A stretch of DNA of 64,000 nucleotides from DATDOR01 sp035512695 (GCA_035512695.1 DATKDL010000146.1:1-64000), one strand, 5' to 3'. Numbered from the stretch's first letter, positions 37,201 to 45,820 are shown. Program-made: numbers and translations. The notes: generated by a model not told the origin, from the letters alone.

Positions 37201-40200
37201 ATATTGACCTCGCCCACGCGCCGGATCCGGCCATCCGAGAATACCTTGCCGGGCAGCGTTTCCCCAGCCGCAAAACGGACTGCCCGCATGGCTTCGTCGT
37301 CCCGGTATCCGGAAACAAATGCCGGGACCAGGCAGCTCCGATTTTCGTCCCACAGCGCCACCAGAACAGCCTGGGTGGTCCTGGCGACCTGCCGCGCGTT
37401 CTCCGCCAGCGCGCGGATAATTTCGCCGGTGTCCAGGCTGCCAAGCCGCCGGCTGAAATCGAGCAGCACGTCGACCTCGCGGAGACGCTCTTCCGTGCGA
37501 TTGAGGAGTTCCAGGTTCCGCAGCGTTGACGCGATCTGGCGGCCGAGCAGTCCGAACACCGCCAGGTCGTTCTCCGTGAACTCGGGCTGCGGCTCGGAAA
37601 AGATACCCATGAACGCCGCCCGGATCGCCTCACCGGATTCACCGACCGGGATGCAGATAAAAGATCCGGCGTTCAGCTGCTCCAACAACGGCGAGGTGCG
37701 CCAGGTTTCCACTCCCCCGGCATCCAGGTCCGCCGCCAGGAAAATTTCTCCTGTGCGGAGGGTCTGGCGCAGCGGGTTGCGCTGACCGAGCAGAACTGCG
37801 GGGTTGATGTGAAGGGGGATCTTTCCGGCGGACGACACGAGAACGGCGCCTTGTTCGGTCGGAATGGCGACGAATCCCAGTTCAAACCCCATTCCGGAAA
37901 CCAGCTTCGAGCCGATCTGTTCGTAGACGGCTTCAACCGATGTCTGCTGATTGATCGTGTGGATGAGTTCCAGGGCTGCCCGAACACGCCCGGCGCGGAC
38001 CTCCATGTCCTTCAGATCGGCGCGCTGGGTTGGTACGCTCTGGTCAGCCGTTTCAGCTTCCCGGCGCCTGATCCCGGCGATTGCGCTGCCGGCTTGGATC
38101 CCCAGCGACCGGCAGCGTTCGATCGCTGCCGGATCAAACCGGTCCGCGGTTCTTGCATGCAGGTGGATGAGCCCGACCGGCGCTGATTCGAACTCGATCG
38201 GCACCAACAGGGCTGAACGGACTTCCGGATGGGGAGGCGCGCCACCGGCGTCGAAATCGGCCAGGATGTGCGGCTCCCCGCCGGCGATCAGGCTTTGTTC
38301 GAGCTTAGAAAGCGTTCCTCCGGATGCCGGATCGTCTCCGGTGAAAAGGTCGACCTGTAAAATATCCGCCTTCGGATCGAACAGGATAACGGTCCCGCAA
38401 TCGGCGTGAGCGGCCGTCAGGGCTTCAAGGTAGATACGGTCGAGGGCGGCGGCCAGGTCATCCGCCGTGTTCAGCTCCCTGCTGATCCGCGTCAGCGTCG
38501 TCAGGTCGTCGACGCGCCGCCGGAGCGCCTCGCCGGTGCGATCCTGGTCGAGGGTCCGTTCGATCGCACCGGCAATCTGACCCGCGGCGGTTGCGGCGAT
38601 TTCGATTTCGGCGGGCTCAAACAGATTCTCGCCGCCGGTTGCGAACAACAGCTCCCCAACCGACCGATCGCGAATGATCAACGGCACGGAAATGACCGAT
38701 CCGGCCTCGAGCCGCCCGACAACAAGCTTGTACACCATTTCGGTTTCGAGTTCCGGGGAGTTTCGCCGGAAGATCCGGGCCCGTTGGGATGCGGTGGCGG
38801 TGCGGGCGAAAACCGGGTCATCGGTTTTGATTTCCAAGAGACCGGCGAAGTCTGCTGAGGATGCACCGAACACCGATGGGAGATGGAAAAAGAGCGCGGA
38901 CTGGTCTTCGTTGAGCAAGAATACGGCGGCCTTCTCCGCGCCGACCAGCCGGGCGATTTCAGTCAGCGAGTATGTCAGGATCTCATCCAGGGTCGCCACC
39001 GAACTGGCCAGCGCGGCAATCCGCCGCAGCGCTTCCGCCTGGCGCGTCCGCCGGCGGGATTCTTCGAGCAAGCGGGCGTTATCGATGATCGCTGCGCTCT
39101 GTCCTGCGACGATGGATAGAAGCCGCAGTTCTTCGGCGCTGTGAGCCGACCGGTCTGATTTGTTCGCCGCCTGCAGATATCCAAGCGACCGGCCACCGGC
39201 AGTTAAAGGGACCAGGACCGAATCCTGCAAGCCGGCTGCCTGGGCGAGGTGAGCCAGGTCGAGGGCGATCAACTGCGGGTCTTCGGCTGCGTTTTGCGAA
39301 AGTACCGGCTGGCCGGAGGCGAATATCGTTTCCGCATCGCTTCCGGGCTCCAGCGAGGTTGCGTAAAGCCGGGCGAAATCGTCCGGAATGCCGGTGAACG
39401 GGAGGGCTGCCTGGAGACGCCGGGAGTTCTCATCGTATATGAGGAAACCGAGCACCTCGACATCGAAGAGCGGCAAAATTCCGGCCACCAGTTGGGCGAA
39501 CAATTCGCCGGTGTCGCGCAGGTTGCCGGCCACCTGCGCCAGGTTCGCAAGACCGGTCAGTTCCGCGACCCGACGATTCTCATCCTCGCGCGTCAGGGCA
39601 TGCTGCAGCGCAACGGAAGCCTGGTTGGCAAGCAACTGGAGCGTTTCGAGGTCCCGATCGGTGTAGACCCGGCCGGTGAGGGAGGCCAGTTCGATGGTAC
39701 CGATCGGGTCGTCCCCGATCAAGAGGGGTACCCCGAGGTACGACCGAAAAGGGAATGGCTTTTCGAGGCCTGGGCCGTTGCCGGGTTCCGGCCCATTCGG
39801 GTTCAAAAGGATGGCGCTGCGCCCCCGCAGGAGACGGCCGCTCGGGCCGTCGTCAACCGGATATCGATCGGGCGGGGTCTCGATCCGCCGGCCGATCTCC
39901 GGAGGCCCGATCAGCCGGAACGGGATCAGCACGTTCTCGCTGCGGTTCCAGATCGTGATCTCGGCGATATCCGCCGGAACGACTTGTTCGATGCTTTCCA
40001 GGATTGCGGTGACCGTTTTGGTCAGGTCAGGACTGGACGTCATGGCGAGACTCAACTCGGACAGCACGCGCAGGGCCGGGTGCTCCCCTGATCCGGCGTC
40101 CACCAAACCGGTGAGATCTGGCCTGGCCAACGCGACAGCGGTGACGGTCTGGCCAGGATAAGGGATCCGGAACGAAGCTGCATCCACCAGCAGCCCATTG

Positions 40201-40541
40201 AGAGAGAGGCGTTTTTGTCCTGGGGTCGAGCAGAGATCGAGCAATGACTCGGATGGCCGGGAACGGCCGGCGACGTATTCCAGGGATGGTACGGCACCTC
40301 CCGGCAGATCGAGCCAATTCCGGAGAAGGTCGTTGACAAAAACGAGCCGGCCGCCCTCTGCGACCAGCAGAACCGCCAGATCGCCACCGGGGTCATCAAG
40401 ATCGGAGGCGACCTTAAACTGGCCGAGCGGGTTTGTGACGGCTGCCCGGCGAGTGCGCAGAACGAGCAGCAAACCCCCTGAGAGAAGGAGGCCGAGGCCG
40501 ATCAGGAGGGCGGCAGCGGCCTCGGGAGTGAGACCCAGCAT
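34293..40541 (-). CDS. Giant hybrid-type sensor histidine kinase with nine GAF domains
   Basis: A 2082-residue sensor. One N-terminal membrane segment (about 8-28) and a PAS-like region precede nine consecutive GAF domains (roughly 165-315, 330-495, 510-670, 690-840, 870-1030, 1050-1220, 1230-1390, 1410-1560 and 1600-1750). Most end in a coiled-coil signature such as VALENARLF. A PAS domain (about 1780-1890) follows, then a HisKA domain with the phospho-accepting SHELRTPLTSIKG, then an ATPase with NLVGNAYNYT, DTGVGV and GTGLGLSIV. Single-receiver genes lie on both sides (33878 and 40552), forming one operon. Ligands are unknown; GAF domains bind small molecules, haem or nucleotides. Confidence 0.93.
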   Translation of the reverse strand: MLGLTPEAAAALLIGLGLLLSGGLLLVLRTRRAAVTNPLGQFKVASDLDDPGGDLAVLLVAEGGRLVFVNDLLRNWLDLPGGAVPSLEYVAGRSRPSESLLDLCSTPGQKRLSLNGLLVDAASFRIPYPGQTVTAVALARPDLTGLVDAGSGEHPALRVLSELSLAMTSSPDLTKTVTAILESIEQVVPADIAEITIWNRSENVLIPFRLIGPPEIGRRIETPPDRYPVDDGPSGRLLRGRSAILLNPNGPEPGNGPGLEKPFPFRSYLGVPLLIGDDPIGTIELASLTGRVYTDRDLETLQLLANQASVALQHALTREDENRRVAELTGLANLAQVAGNLRDTGELFAQLVAGILPLFDVEVLGFLIYDENSRRLQAALPFTGIPDDFARLYATSLEPGSDAETIFASGQPVLSQNAAEDPQLIALDLAHLAQAAGLQDSVLVPLTAGGRSLGYLQAANKSDRSAHSAEELRLLSIVAGQSAAIIDNARLLEESRRRTRQAEALRRIAALASSVATLDEILTYSLTEIARLVGAEKAAVFLLNEDQSALFFHLPSVFGASSADFAGLLEIKTDDPVFARTATASQRARIFRRNSPELETEMVYKLVVGRLEAGSVISVPLIIRDRSVGELLFATGGENLFEPAEIEIAATAAGQIAGAIERTLDQDRTGEALRRRVDDLTTLTRISRELNTADDLAAALDRIYLEALTAAHADCGTVILFDPKADILQVDLFTGDDPASGGTLSKLEQSLIAGGEPHILADFDAGGAPPHPEVRSALLVPIEFESAPVGLIHLHARTADRFDPAAIERCRSLGIQAGSAIAGIRRREAETADQSVPTQRADLKDMEVRAGRVRAALELIHTINQQTSVEAVYEQIGSKLVSGMGFELGFVAIPTEQGAVLVSSAGKIPLHINPAVLLGQRNPLRQTLRTGEIFLAADLDAGGVETWRTSPLLEQLNAGSFICIPVGESGEAIRAAFMGIFSEPQPEFTENDLAVFGLLGRQIASTLRNLELLNRTEERLREVDVLLDFSRRLGSLDTGEIIRALAENARQVARTTQAVLVALWDENRSCLVPAFVSGYRDDEAMRAVRFAAGETLPGKVFSDGRIRRVGEVNIAVDYKLPYDELMKYQEATQGRVPIASLAAPIPSSSATIGVLILDSFTEPEAFTAEDEALVGSLARQTGLILENAQLLVEANRRAVQLAALTDVATTITSDLQVYRISASLLDHLSEVIPFDTGTFWFLKEDQLTVRAAQGFEDDEERVGLSVPVEDSRLLSDMVAQGRALHVPDIRSDPRFPALPEFERLSWLGIPLIAKGDVVGVIALEKTEANFYDSEHIQIATTFAGQAAVALENARLFEDSQQRTAELDERSQRLDLLNRLSSEFSSSLDTAHILRFTTRQIRETFACRIVSAVLIDPAGQAWLAAQSPARDGAYPKPFDDLPFRQLRESLGVLIVEDLSSNPGLASLPEVWEPSGQGAALALSLVTGDDLHGLLILHTDQRLGSSEIDLARTIANQVAVAVQNAQLFDRSRKLAEDLERRVEARTHELAIEHERTETLLGIITELSASLDMDIVLNRTLALINRITGAEQSTLIIANPADESLVRRASYGHDATLPETGETLPHDFDRRLADRVIRTREPALIDDARADPLWEAQHRSVIAIPLMLGAEALGALMLFHRESGVFTQHHLELIQAASKQVAVAVNNAHLYLLIRDQAERLGGMLRSQQIESSRLLAILESVVDGVIVTDSRGQVTVFNHAAEQILDLASKAVVGRSLDDFSELLGPPCRSWLDTIQAWSANPNSIETGDSFSEEIALDEVRVAAVNLAPVALPHEFLGTVSIFRDITHLIEVDRMKSEFVATVSHELRTPLTSIKGYVDILLMGAAGIVNPQQHEFLRVVQENTERLNILVSDLLEVSRIEAGKVFLERGSVDLVELAGEVVTDYRLRSQEEKKPMRIWVSSDWTPPAAHADPARLRQILDNLVGNAYNYTEADGEIEILFRPSVEFIEVVVRDTGVGVAPKDQPQIFDRFYRGDAPLVTSTAGTGLGLSIVRYLVELHGGTIRIESAGVPGEGSTFYFTVPKS

Positions 40542-40551
40542 TCCCGGCGCG

Positions 40552-41451
40552 TCAGCCGTCTCCCTGCCGGTTGAGGCGGCGTGCTTCCGCAGCCAGTTCG
40601 GTGATTTCCCGGATATCCGCGAATTCGTGATCGGCTGGGCTCACGCTGCCGATTCTGATCGACATCAAGGCGACACGCTCTTCACCGCCCTGTCCACTCC
40701 CGGTGGAGATGTACCCTTGCTCGCGGTCGATAAAGCTGTAATGGGTCAGCACCTGCTCGGCGAACCGCTCTCGGATCAGGTCCCGGAGAGCCGCGGCGTC
40801 CGCGTGCCTGGTGATGACGATGAAATTGTCGCCGCCGGGGTGACCGATGAAATCCTCCTGCGTACCCGCCTCGTCGATGACTTCGCCGATCAACATGGCC
40901 GTGAACCGCAGGACGTCATCGCCGGCCACAAAGCCGTACACCTCCTTGAAGGGCTCGAAATGCTCGATCCGCAGGTCCATCAATGTCCAGCCATCGTTCC
41001 CGATCATGCGGCGGAGCTGGTCTTCGATCAGGCGTCCGGAAGGGAGCCCGGATCGCGGGTCGGTGAGACTTTCGCGGGCAGCGCGGGCGATCGCGTTCTG
41101 GACGCGCAGCTTGAGCTCCTCGATGTCGAAAGGCTTGGTAATGTAATCGTCCGCGCCGAGTTCCAGGCCCTGCAGCTTGTCGCTGCGTTCGTCTCGCTGG
41201 GTCAGAAAGATGATCGGAATATGGCTTGTGCGGGTCTGGGTCCGCAGGATCCGGCAAACTTCATACCCGTCGATGCCCGGCAGCATGATGTCCAGGACGA
41301 TCAGGTGCGGCAGACCGGCGCGTGTTTTCTCCAGCGCTTCGGGACCACCGAGCGCCGTGTCGACATCGTAGCCCTGGCCCCTGAAATAGATGTCGAGCAT
41401 GTTCGAAATGTCGGCGTCGTCTTCGACGATTAAGATGCGGGATTTTCCCAT
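40552..41451 (-). CDS. Response regulator with degenerate GGDEF domain
   Basis: A 299-residue protein. The receiver (1-122) has LIVEDDADISN, phospho-acceptor LIVLDIMLPGIDG and ITKPFD. The GGDEF-like domain (about 130-285) has an active-site motif reading GGDNF instead of GG(D/E)EF, and I see no complete I-site, so diguanylate cyclase activity is doubtful. It may bind c-di-GMP or GTP, or act as a dimerisation module. It is the first gene before the giant kinase (10-bp gap). Confidence 0.87.
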   Translation of the reverse strand: MGKSRILIVEDDADISNMLDIYFRGQGYDVDTALGGPEALEKTRAGLPHLIVLDIMLPGIDGYEVCRILRTQTRTSHIPIIFLTQRDERSDKLQGLELGADDYITKPFDIEELKLRVQNAIARAARESLTDPRSGLPSGRLIEDQLRRMIGNDGWTLMDLRIEHFEPFKEVYGFVAGDDVLRFTAMLIGEVIDEAGTQEDFIGHPGGDNFIVITRHADAAALRDLIRERFAEQVLTHYSFIDREQGYISTGSGQGGEERVALMSIRIGSVSPADHEFADIREITELAAEARRLNRQGDG

Positions 41452-41574
41452 CGGTGCCTCCCAAATCGTTTTGGCTGAGAAATTGATGGAAGCGGCGGGT
41501 TCTCCCCGCCCGTAGTTTCTATTTCAATGTGAATTGTAACTGCTCCGCGACCGCCTGAGCAGCCACCCTCATTT
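41452..41574. other. Intergenic spacer upstream of the signalling operon
   Basis: A 123-bp gap upstream of the response-regulator gene on the minus strand. It contains a moderately AT-rich stretch at 41515-41540, which could hold a promoter, but I see no convincing hairpin or TATAAT match. Confidence 0.4.
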
Positions 41575-42852
41575 TCACCAGGTCTCGGGGGCGTCCTTCC
41601 CCGGGGGAGGATATCGCCGGTTGTGCAATTTTCCCAGTGCGAGCCGGTGATGGTCGCTGTCTTTGTAGCGGATATCGGTTTCGACGATTCTGCGTTCGTT
41701 CGAACCGATCAGGACGACATCGGATTCGATCGTCCGGGCGGGCATGATGACGAGGCCGGAGCCGAGTCTGCAGTTGTGGCCGACGCAGCCGCCAAGGACG
41801 GAGCGGCCGGAAGGGGAGAGCCGGTCACCCCCGTCCAGCGCGCGCAATGGTTTGGGGATCAGGTTGAAATCGGTGAACGTCGTCCCCGCACCGATAAAGG
41901 TGTTCCGCCCAATGACGCACATCTGCAGGCACGTGTTCTGGGCGACCATGCTGTTTTCCATCAGGGTGGTCATGAACAGGGCTGCGCGGAAAGGCAGGAA
42001 GCTGCCGTCGCCGATCACAGAGAGCATCACCTGGCAGCCCTGCGAGATGTTGACATCGCTGCCGATGATTGCGTTTTCGATGACAACCCCGGCGCCGATC
42101 GTGACGTTGTCCCCAATCGTGGTCGGCCCGTGGATGACGGCAGTCGGATCGATCTGGCAGCCGCGCCCGATCCGGACCAGGCGGCTGGTTTCCAGGACTT
42201 GCTTCCCCTCCAGCATGCCGCGGAACAGGACGCCCAACTTGAGGAAAGGCTCCCGGGCGATGCGGTGCTCGAACCGCGCCCCGCGTGCGAAAACTCCGAA
42301 GACGACATCGGCGATAAAGATATGGACCCAGGAATCGATCGCCAGGAGTCCCTGCAGCGGGACCTGGAAAATCAATTCCCCTTTTTCGCTGGCCATGTAG
42401 CTCGGGATGCGGTAGTAGCCGATCTCGGTGGTCCGGGTATCGACGATGACCGGGTCGGTTTCGGCCGTTGGGCCTTCCGGGTAATACCACAGATCGGCAA
42501 GGTAGAGTTCGCCGGTGTGGGTGAAAGAGGTGGAAAGCGGCAGGACGTGCTCGCGAAAAGTGGCGTTTTCGATCGTAAAGGCCGCCCGGCAGGGCCGGCC
42601 GCGACGGACCGCTTCATCGAGGAATGCGGCGATGTAAGCCTCATCGAAGTAAAGGTTGTCGCGGTAGACGATGCAGGCACTGCGGGTTGCGGGGAGCGTC
42701 TCGTCCACGCCGAGTTCCAATTCGCGCGTGATATACGAGGCCAACGCATCGCGCTGGATAAGCCAGAGGGGTTTGTTCTGGATCCTCAGGTCGCGGGCGC
42801 GCTCGTTGAACGGCCTGACGACGCGGTCGGAGTTGAGGACGATCTTCAGCAT
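41575..42852 (-). CDS. Left-handed beta-helix (hexapeptide repeat) protein
   Basis: A 425-residue protein. The N-terminal half (about 1-215) shows a nucleotidyltransferase-like start with a conserved RDNLYFDEAYI segment. The C-terminal half is a left-handed beta-helix of hexapeptide repeats (IDPTAVIHGPTTIGDNVTIG, continuing to about residue 385). The layout recalls sugar-nucleotide acyl- or nucleotidyltransferases such as GlmU-like proteins, but the canonical pyrophosphorylase loop is not evident. It starts 2 bp after the stop of the alpha/beta-hydrolase gene (42855-43670). Confidence 0.75.
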   Translation of the reverse strand: MLKIVLNSDRVVRPFNERARDLRIQNKPLWLIQRDALASYITRELELGVDETLPATRSACIVYRDNLYFDEAYIAAFLDEAVRRGRPCRAAFTIENATFREHVLPLSTSFTHTGELYLADLWYYPEGPTAETDPVIVDTRTTEIGYYRIPSYMASEKGELIFQVPLQGLLAIDSWVHIFIADVVFGVFARGARFEHRIAREPFLKLGVLFRGMLEGKQVLETSRLVRIGRGCQIDPTAVIHGPTTIGDNVTIGAGVVIENAIIGSDVNISQGCQVMLSVIGDGSFLPFRAALFMTTLMENSMVAQNTCLQMCVIGRNTFIGAGTTFTDFNLIPKPLRALDGGDRLSPSGRSVLGGCVGHNCRLGSGLVIMPARTIESDVVLIGSNERRIVETDIRYKDSDHHRLALGKLHNRRYPPPGKDAPETW

Positions 42853-42854
42853 GA

Positions 42855-43670
42855 CTACCTGCGGGTCGCTTCGCCGTTCGGGCCGCCGTCCGAGCGCAGG
42901 AATTCACGCAGGGTATGCTGGAATCGCTCGGCCTGGTCGAGCATCGGGAAATGACCGGCGTTTTTGAAGCGTTCAATGCGGGGGTGCCGGGCGTGCTCCT
43001 GGATCGGCTTCCATTGGTTCGGGTTGACCAACACATCCAGGGCCCCATAGATCCCCATGATCGGGACGTCGATGGATTCGATCTCGTCCGTCAGGTTCGT
43101 TCGCCGGAGCGACGCGATACTGGTGAGAAAAGACTCAACCGTGGTCTTTGAGAGATCCTTGTCGATCATTCCGTACCAGCGGCGGTCGCGGGTCACGATC
43201 GGCGCCCCGATCCGGATCCCCAGTTTGAGCGCCCACATCGTGTTGTGGACCAGGCGCGCGATCGGGCGGTAGCCGGCCAGCTTGAGCAGGAACAGGAGCG
43301 ATCGGCCGTCGATCGGCGAGCCGATCACGGTCACATTCCTGGCGCGGTGCGGGTGTTTGCGGGCCAGGGCGAGGCTCACGGTGCCGCCCATGCTGTGCCC
43401 GACGATCGGCGCCGAAGCGATCCCGAGGGACTCCATAAACTCGTCCACCAAACCCACGAAATCTTCGATCTCATATGAGTTCAACTTCTTGCCGGATTCT
43501 CCGAACCCCCAGAAATCGAGGGCGTAGGTGCGGAACTCGTCGCCGAGGAAGGCCATCGTCTCCTGCCAGAGACCCCAGGAGCCCAGCCAGCCGTGCAGCA
43601 AAATGACCGGCTTGCCGCGACCGAAGACTTCGTAATGGATGATGCCCTTTTGCGTGGTGAGGCAGGACAC
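42855..43670 (-). CDS. Alpha/beta hydrolase
   Basis: A 271-residue hydrolase with oxyanion loop HGWLGSWGLW, nucleophile elbow GHSMGGTVS, an acid residue near IMGIYGALDVLV and His in NAGHFPMLDQ. It starts with GTG, 6 bp after the GTPase gene's stop. It is the closest relative in the window of the Gly-substituted hydrolase at 33071-33859. The substrate is unknown. Confidence 0.9.
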   Translation of the reverse strand: MSCLTTQKGIIHYEVFGRGKPVILLHGWLGSWGLWQETMAFLGDEFRTYALDFWGFGESGKKLNSYEIEDFVGLVDEFMESLGIASAPIVGHSMGGTVSLALARKHPHRARNVTVIGSPIDGRSLLFLLKLAGYRPIARLVHNTMWALKLGIRIGAPIVTRDRRWYGMIDKDLSKTTVESFLTSIASLRRTNLTDEIESIDVPIMGIYGALDVLVNPNQWKPIQEHARHPRIERFKNAGHFPMLDQAERFQHTLREFLRSDGGPNGEATRR

Positions 43671-43676
43671 GGTACC

Positions 43677-44207
43677 CTAGGTTTCCATTCCCGCCAAAAT
43701 GGAATACAGCAGCTCAAGCAGGACAGTTTTGACCGATTCTTTATCCACAGCGACGCATGGGAGCAGTTTGATCCCCTCTTCGAGACGCAAAGCGATGCGC
43801 ATATCATCGAGCGCCCACGCGTCTTCCTGGTCTTGCTTGTTGGCGGCTACGACGTAAGGCGTGGGTGCATAAGCTCGAAAAGTCTCCAGAATGCTGCGGG
43901 CCTCGCGGAAAGTTTCGGGCCGCGAACTGTCGATCATGACGATAAAGCCCAACATGCCTTCCGAGAGGATCTCCCACATGAAATCGAACCGTTTCTGCCC
44001 AGGCGTGCCGAAAAGATACAGTACCAGGCTCTCATCGACCGTGATGCGGCCGAAGTCCATCGCGACCGTCGTCGATTCCTTGATGCGTTCGGCTTCCGAA
44101 GTGATTTTCTTCTCAGTCGAGACGACGTCGATCTCGCTGACAGTCTGGATGAATTCGGTTTTGCCGGCGCTGAATGGTCCGGTGACGACCATTTTGACGG
44201 TTTCCAT
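43677..44207 (-). CDS. Small Ras-like GTPase (MglA/SRPRB-like)
   Basis: A 176-residue GTPase with P-loop TGPFSAGKTEF (residues 9-19), switch-2 region LFGTPGQKRF, specificity motif ANKQD and CVAVD. The FGTPGQ form is typical of bacterial MglA-like small GTPases. Its ATG overlaps the DUF4388 gene's stop by one base (TAATG). Such GTPases often work with roadblock/LC7 proteins, none of which is seen here. It probably acts as a switch in the neighbouring two-component pathway or in cell polarity. Confidence 0.9.
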   Translation of the reverse strand: METVKMVVTGPFSAGKTEFIQTVSEIDVVSTEKKITSEAERIKESTTVAMDFGRITVDESLVLYLFGTPGQKRFDFMWEILSEGMLGFIVMIDSSRPETFREARSILETFRAYAPTPYVVAANKQDQEDAWALDDMRIALRLEEGIKLLPCVAVDKESVKTVLLELLYSILAGMET

Positions 44208-45025
44208 TAGAGCGATCGGATCCTCCCGATGATGCGATTGATCAACGATTTCTGTTCGTCTTGCGATGCGTTTGCGTACGCCCCGGTCGGCTTGAGCGGA
44301 TGCGGGGCATTTTCAGGGCGGACCAGGTCCACCAGGCCGGCCTGGAGCAGACCGTACACGATCCGCCGGATCTCGATGTCGTTCATTTGGGTCGCGCGTG
44401 AAATCTGGCGGATCGAATTCTTGGGGTTGATGTACGAAACGACCTTCCACTCCTGGATGCTGAGATTCACCTTGCTCAGGTTGGTTCCGGGCCGATCGGT
44501 GAAACGCAAGGCCATATCGAGGTTTGGGATTTCGTCCTGAAGCTGTTCCCATTCCCGCAGACGCCGGGAGCCTTCGATGATGATGTTCTCCAGGTCGATG
44601 CGGGTCGTGATCCTGTCATCCGGTGGAAGGGCGTCGTTTTGGAACTGGAAAAACCCTTCCACCCATGTGAACAAACGGTTGACGACGGCGACAAAGTGGT
44701 TCCGCAGGGTCTGGACGACTTCCTCGCGAGTGAGGTAGCCGGCGTTGATCAACAGCAGACCCAGTTCCTTGTCCCCCATGTTGGCCGCGCGAGTTTTAAG
44801 GGTACGGTACTGCGCCAGTGAGAAACGGTTGGCCTTGTAGAGGAGCGTCGCCAGGCTGTTGTCCTCCTGGCGCATCTCGGCGAAGGCCAGTTTCCCATCA
44901 CGAAAGCTGACAAGGGCAGTCTCGTTGGCCCCTTCCACCACGAGGGTGCCGGTCTTTTTGGCGAGATTGATCAGGTTGAGGAGCTGCGTGATGGTGAAGT
45001 CACGCAAATTTCCTTTGAGTGCCAT
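44207..45025 (-). CDS. DUF4388 (PATAN-like) protein
   Basis: A 272-residue cytosolic protein. The N-terminal DUF4388/PATAN domain (about 1-110) starts ALKGNLRDFTITQLLNLINLAKKTGTLVV. A middle region and a C-terminal winged-helix-like domain follow (SYINPKNSIRQISRATQMND). A TATAAT box (45034-45039 on the plus strand) lies 8 nt before the ATG. PATAN proteins commonly accompany GTPases and response regulators in effector pathways, as here. Confidence 0.83.
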   Translation of the reverse strand: MALKGNLRDFTITQLLNLINLAKKTGTLVVEGANETALVSFRDGKLAFAEMRQEDNSLATLLYKANRFSLAQYRTLKTRAANMGDKELGLLLINAGYLTREEVVQTLRNHFVAVVNRLFTWVEGFFQFQNDALPPDDRITTRIDLENIIIEGSRRLREWEQLQDEIPNLDMALRFTDRPGTNLSKVNLSIQEWKVVSYINPKNSIRQISRATQMNDIEIRRIVYGLLQAGLVDLVRPENAPHPLKPTGAYANASQDEQKSLINRIIGRIRSL

Positions 45026-45077
45026 GCTGAGGGATTATACAATTATTCTAAGAACCTATCTGCAAATTGGGGCGGCG

Positions 45078-45120
45078 GTTTTCGGGCCGGCTGCGGTTCT
45101 GCCGCAGCCGGCCCGAAAAC
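45078..45120. repeat. 19-bp inverted repeat
   Basis: Arms 45078-45096 and 45102-45120 are perfect around a 5-nt loop. T residues lie at the left end and A residues at the right, the reverse of an intrinsic terminator. It is 30 bp downstream of the 45150-45683 stop codon. Confidence 0.6.
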
Positions 45121-45149
45121 ACCCGTTCACCGAATTTTTGGATCGGGTA

Positions 45150-45683
45150 TTACTTCAACGGGCAAAGCCCCGATCCTTGCACGAAAGCCGTCACATTCGG
45201 CATCGCACCGTAGTGCAGCGATCCGCCGGTGCCAAATCCATTGGAGCGGCCAAAGATCGCATTGACATTGGAATGTCTTCCTACGAGCGGGATGACGATT
45301 GAATCGAGATTGGAGAAGAAAGTGTAGAACGAGTGGATCCGGACCTTGTTGGTGTAAATGACCTCCAGCACGACGACGTCCGGATTGGTCCGGTAGTATT
45401 CATAGGTCGAATCCGACATTGTGAGCGGATCGAAGTTCTTGCGGGTCGAGAGCGTTTCGTTCAGGATTGTGACCAGGGCGTCGAAGTGCGGATCCTCGGG
45501 GCGCAGGGTCGTCACGCTGCCATAGCAGTACAGATCGATCCCCTCGGGATACTCATCAAAATTCGAAGTGAACCAGAGTGGATCCTGCGTACTCATTGCG
45601 ATGATCGCATACACCAGGGTCGCGACGAGGACCAAGGCCGTGATCGCGAGGTTAATCAAGGAAGGTGGTCTGCTCTTGTCCAT
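45150..45683 (-). CDS. Membrane-anchored protein, paralogue of the next gene upstream
   Basis: A 177-residue protein with an N-terminal signal anchor (residues 9-30), then an outside domain with conserved segments STQDPLWF, LTMSDSTYEYYR, IPLVGRHSNVNAIFG and a C-terminal Cys. It is homologous to the protein at 45821-46351 (STEDPLWF, LTMSDDTYRYYQ, IPLLGRHSNLNAVFG). No family recognised. TAAAAT (45690-45695 on the plus strand) lies six bases before the ATG (leaderless). Confidence 0.75.
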   Translation of the reverse strand: MDKSRPPSLINLAITALVLVATLVYAIIAMSTQDPLWFTSNFDEYPEGIDLYCYGSVTTLRPEDPHFDALVTILNETLSTRKNFDPLTMSDSTYEYYRTNPDVVVLEVIYTNKVRIHSFYTFFSNLDSIVIPLVGRHSNVNAIFGRSNGFGTGGSLHYGAMPNVTAFVQGSGLCPLK

Positions 45684-45722
45684 AGGCTTATTTTAACCGG
45701 ATCGTCCCTACAGGATGAAACC

Positions 45723-45809
45723 AAAAATCGGAGCGTGAGCGAAATGGGGGAGGGATGGCCGGGCGATGTCCGGACACCCCTCCCCCATTTCGCTCACGCT
45801 CCGATTTTT
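45723..45809. terminator. 32-bp perfect inverted repeat
   Basis: Arms 45723-45754 and 45778-45809 match perfectly. The 23-nt loop can itself pair through CCGG blocks. A5 and T5 tracts flank the stem, giving a bidirectional intrinsic terminator between tandem paralogues. Confidence 0.8.
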
Positions 45810-45820
45810 CGGACAGGATC

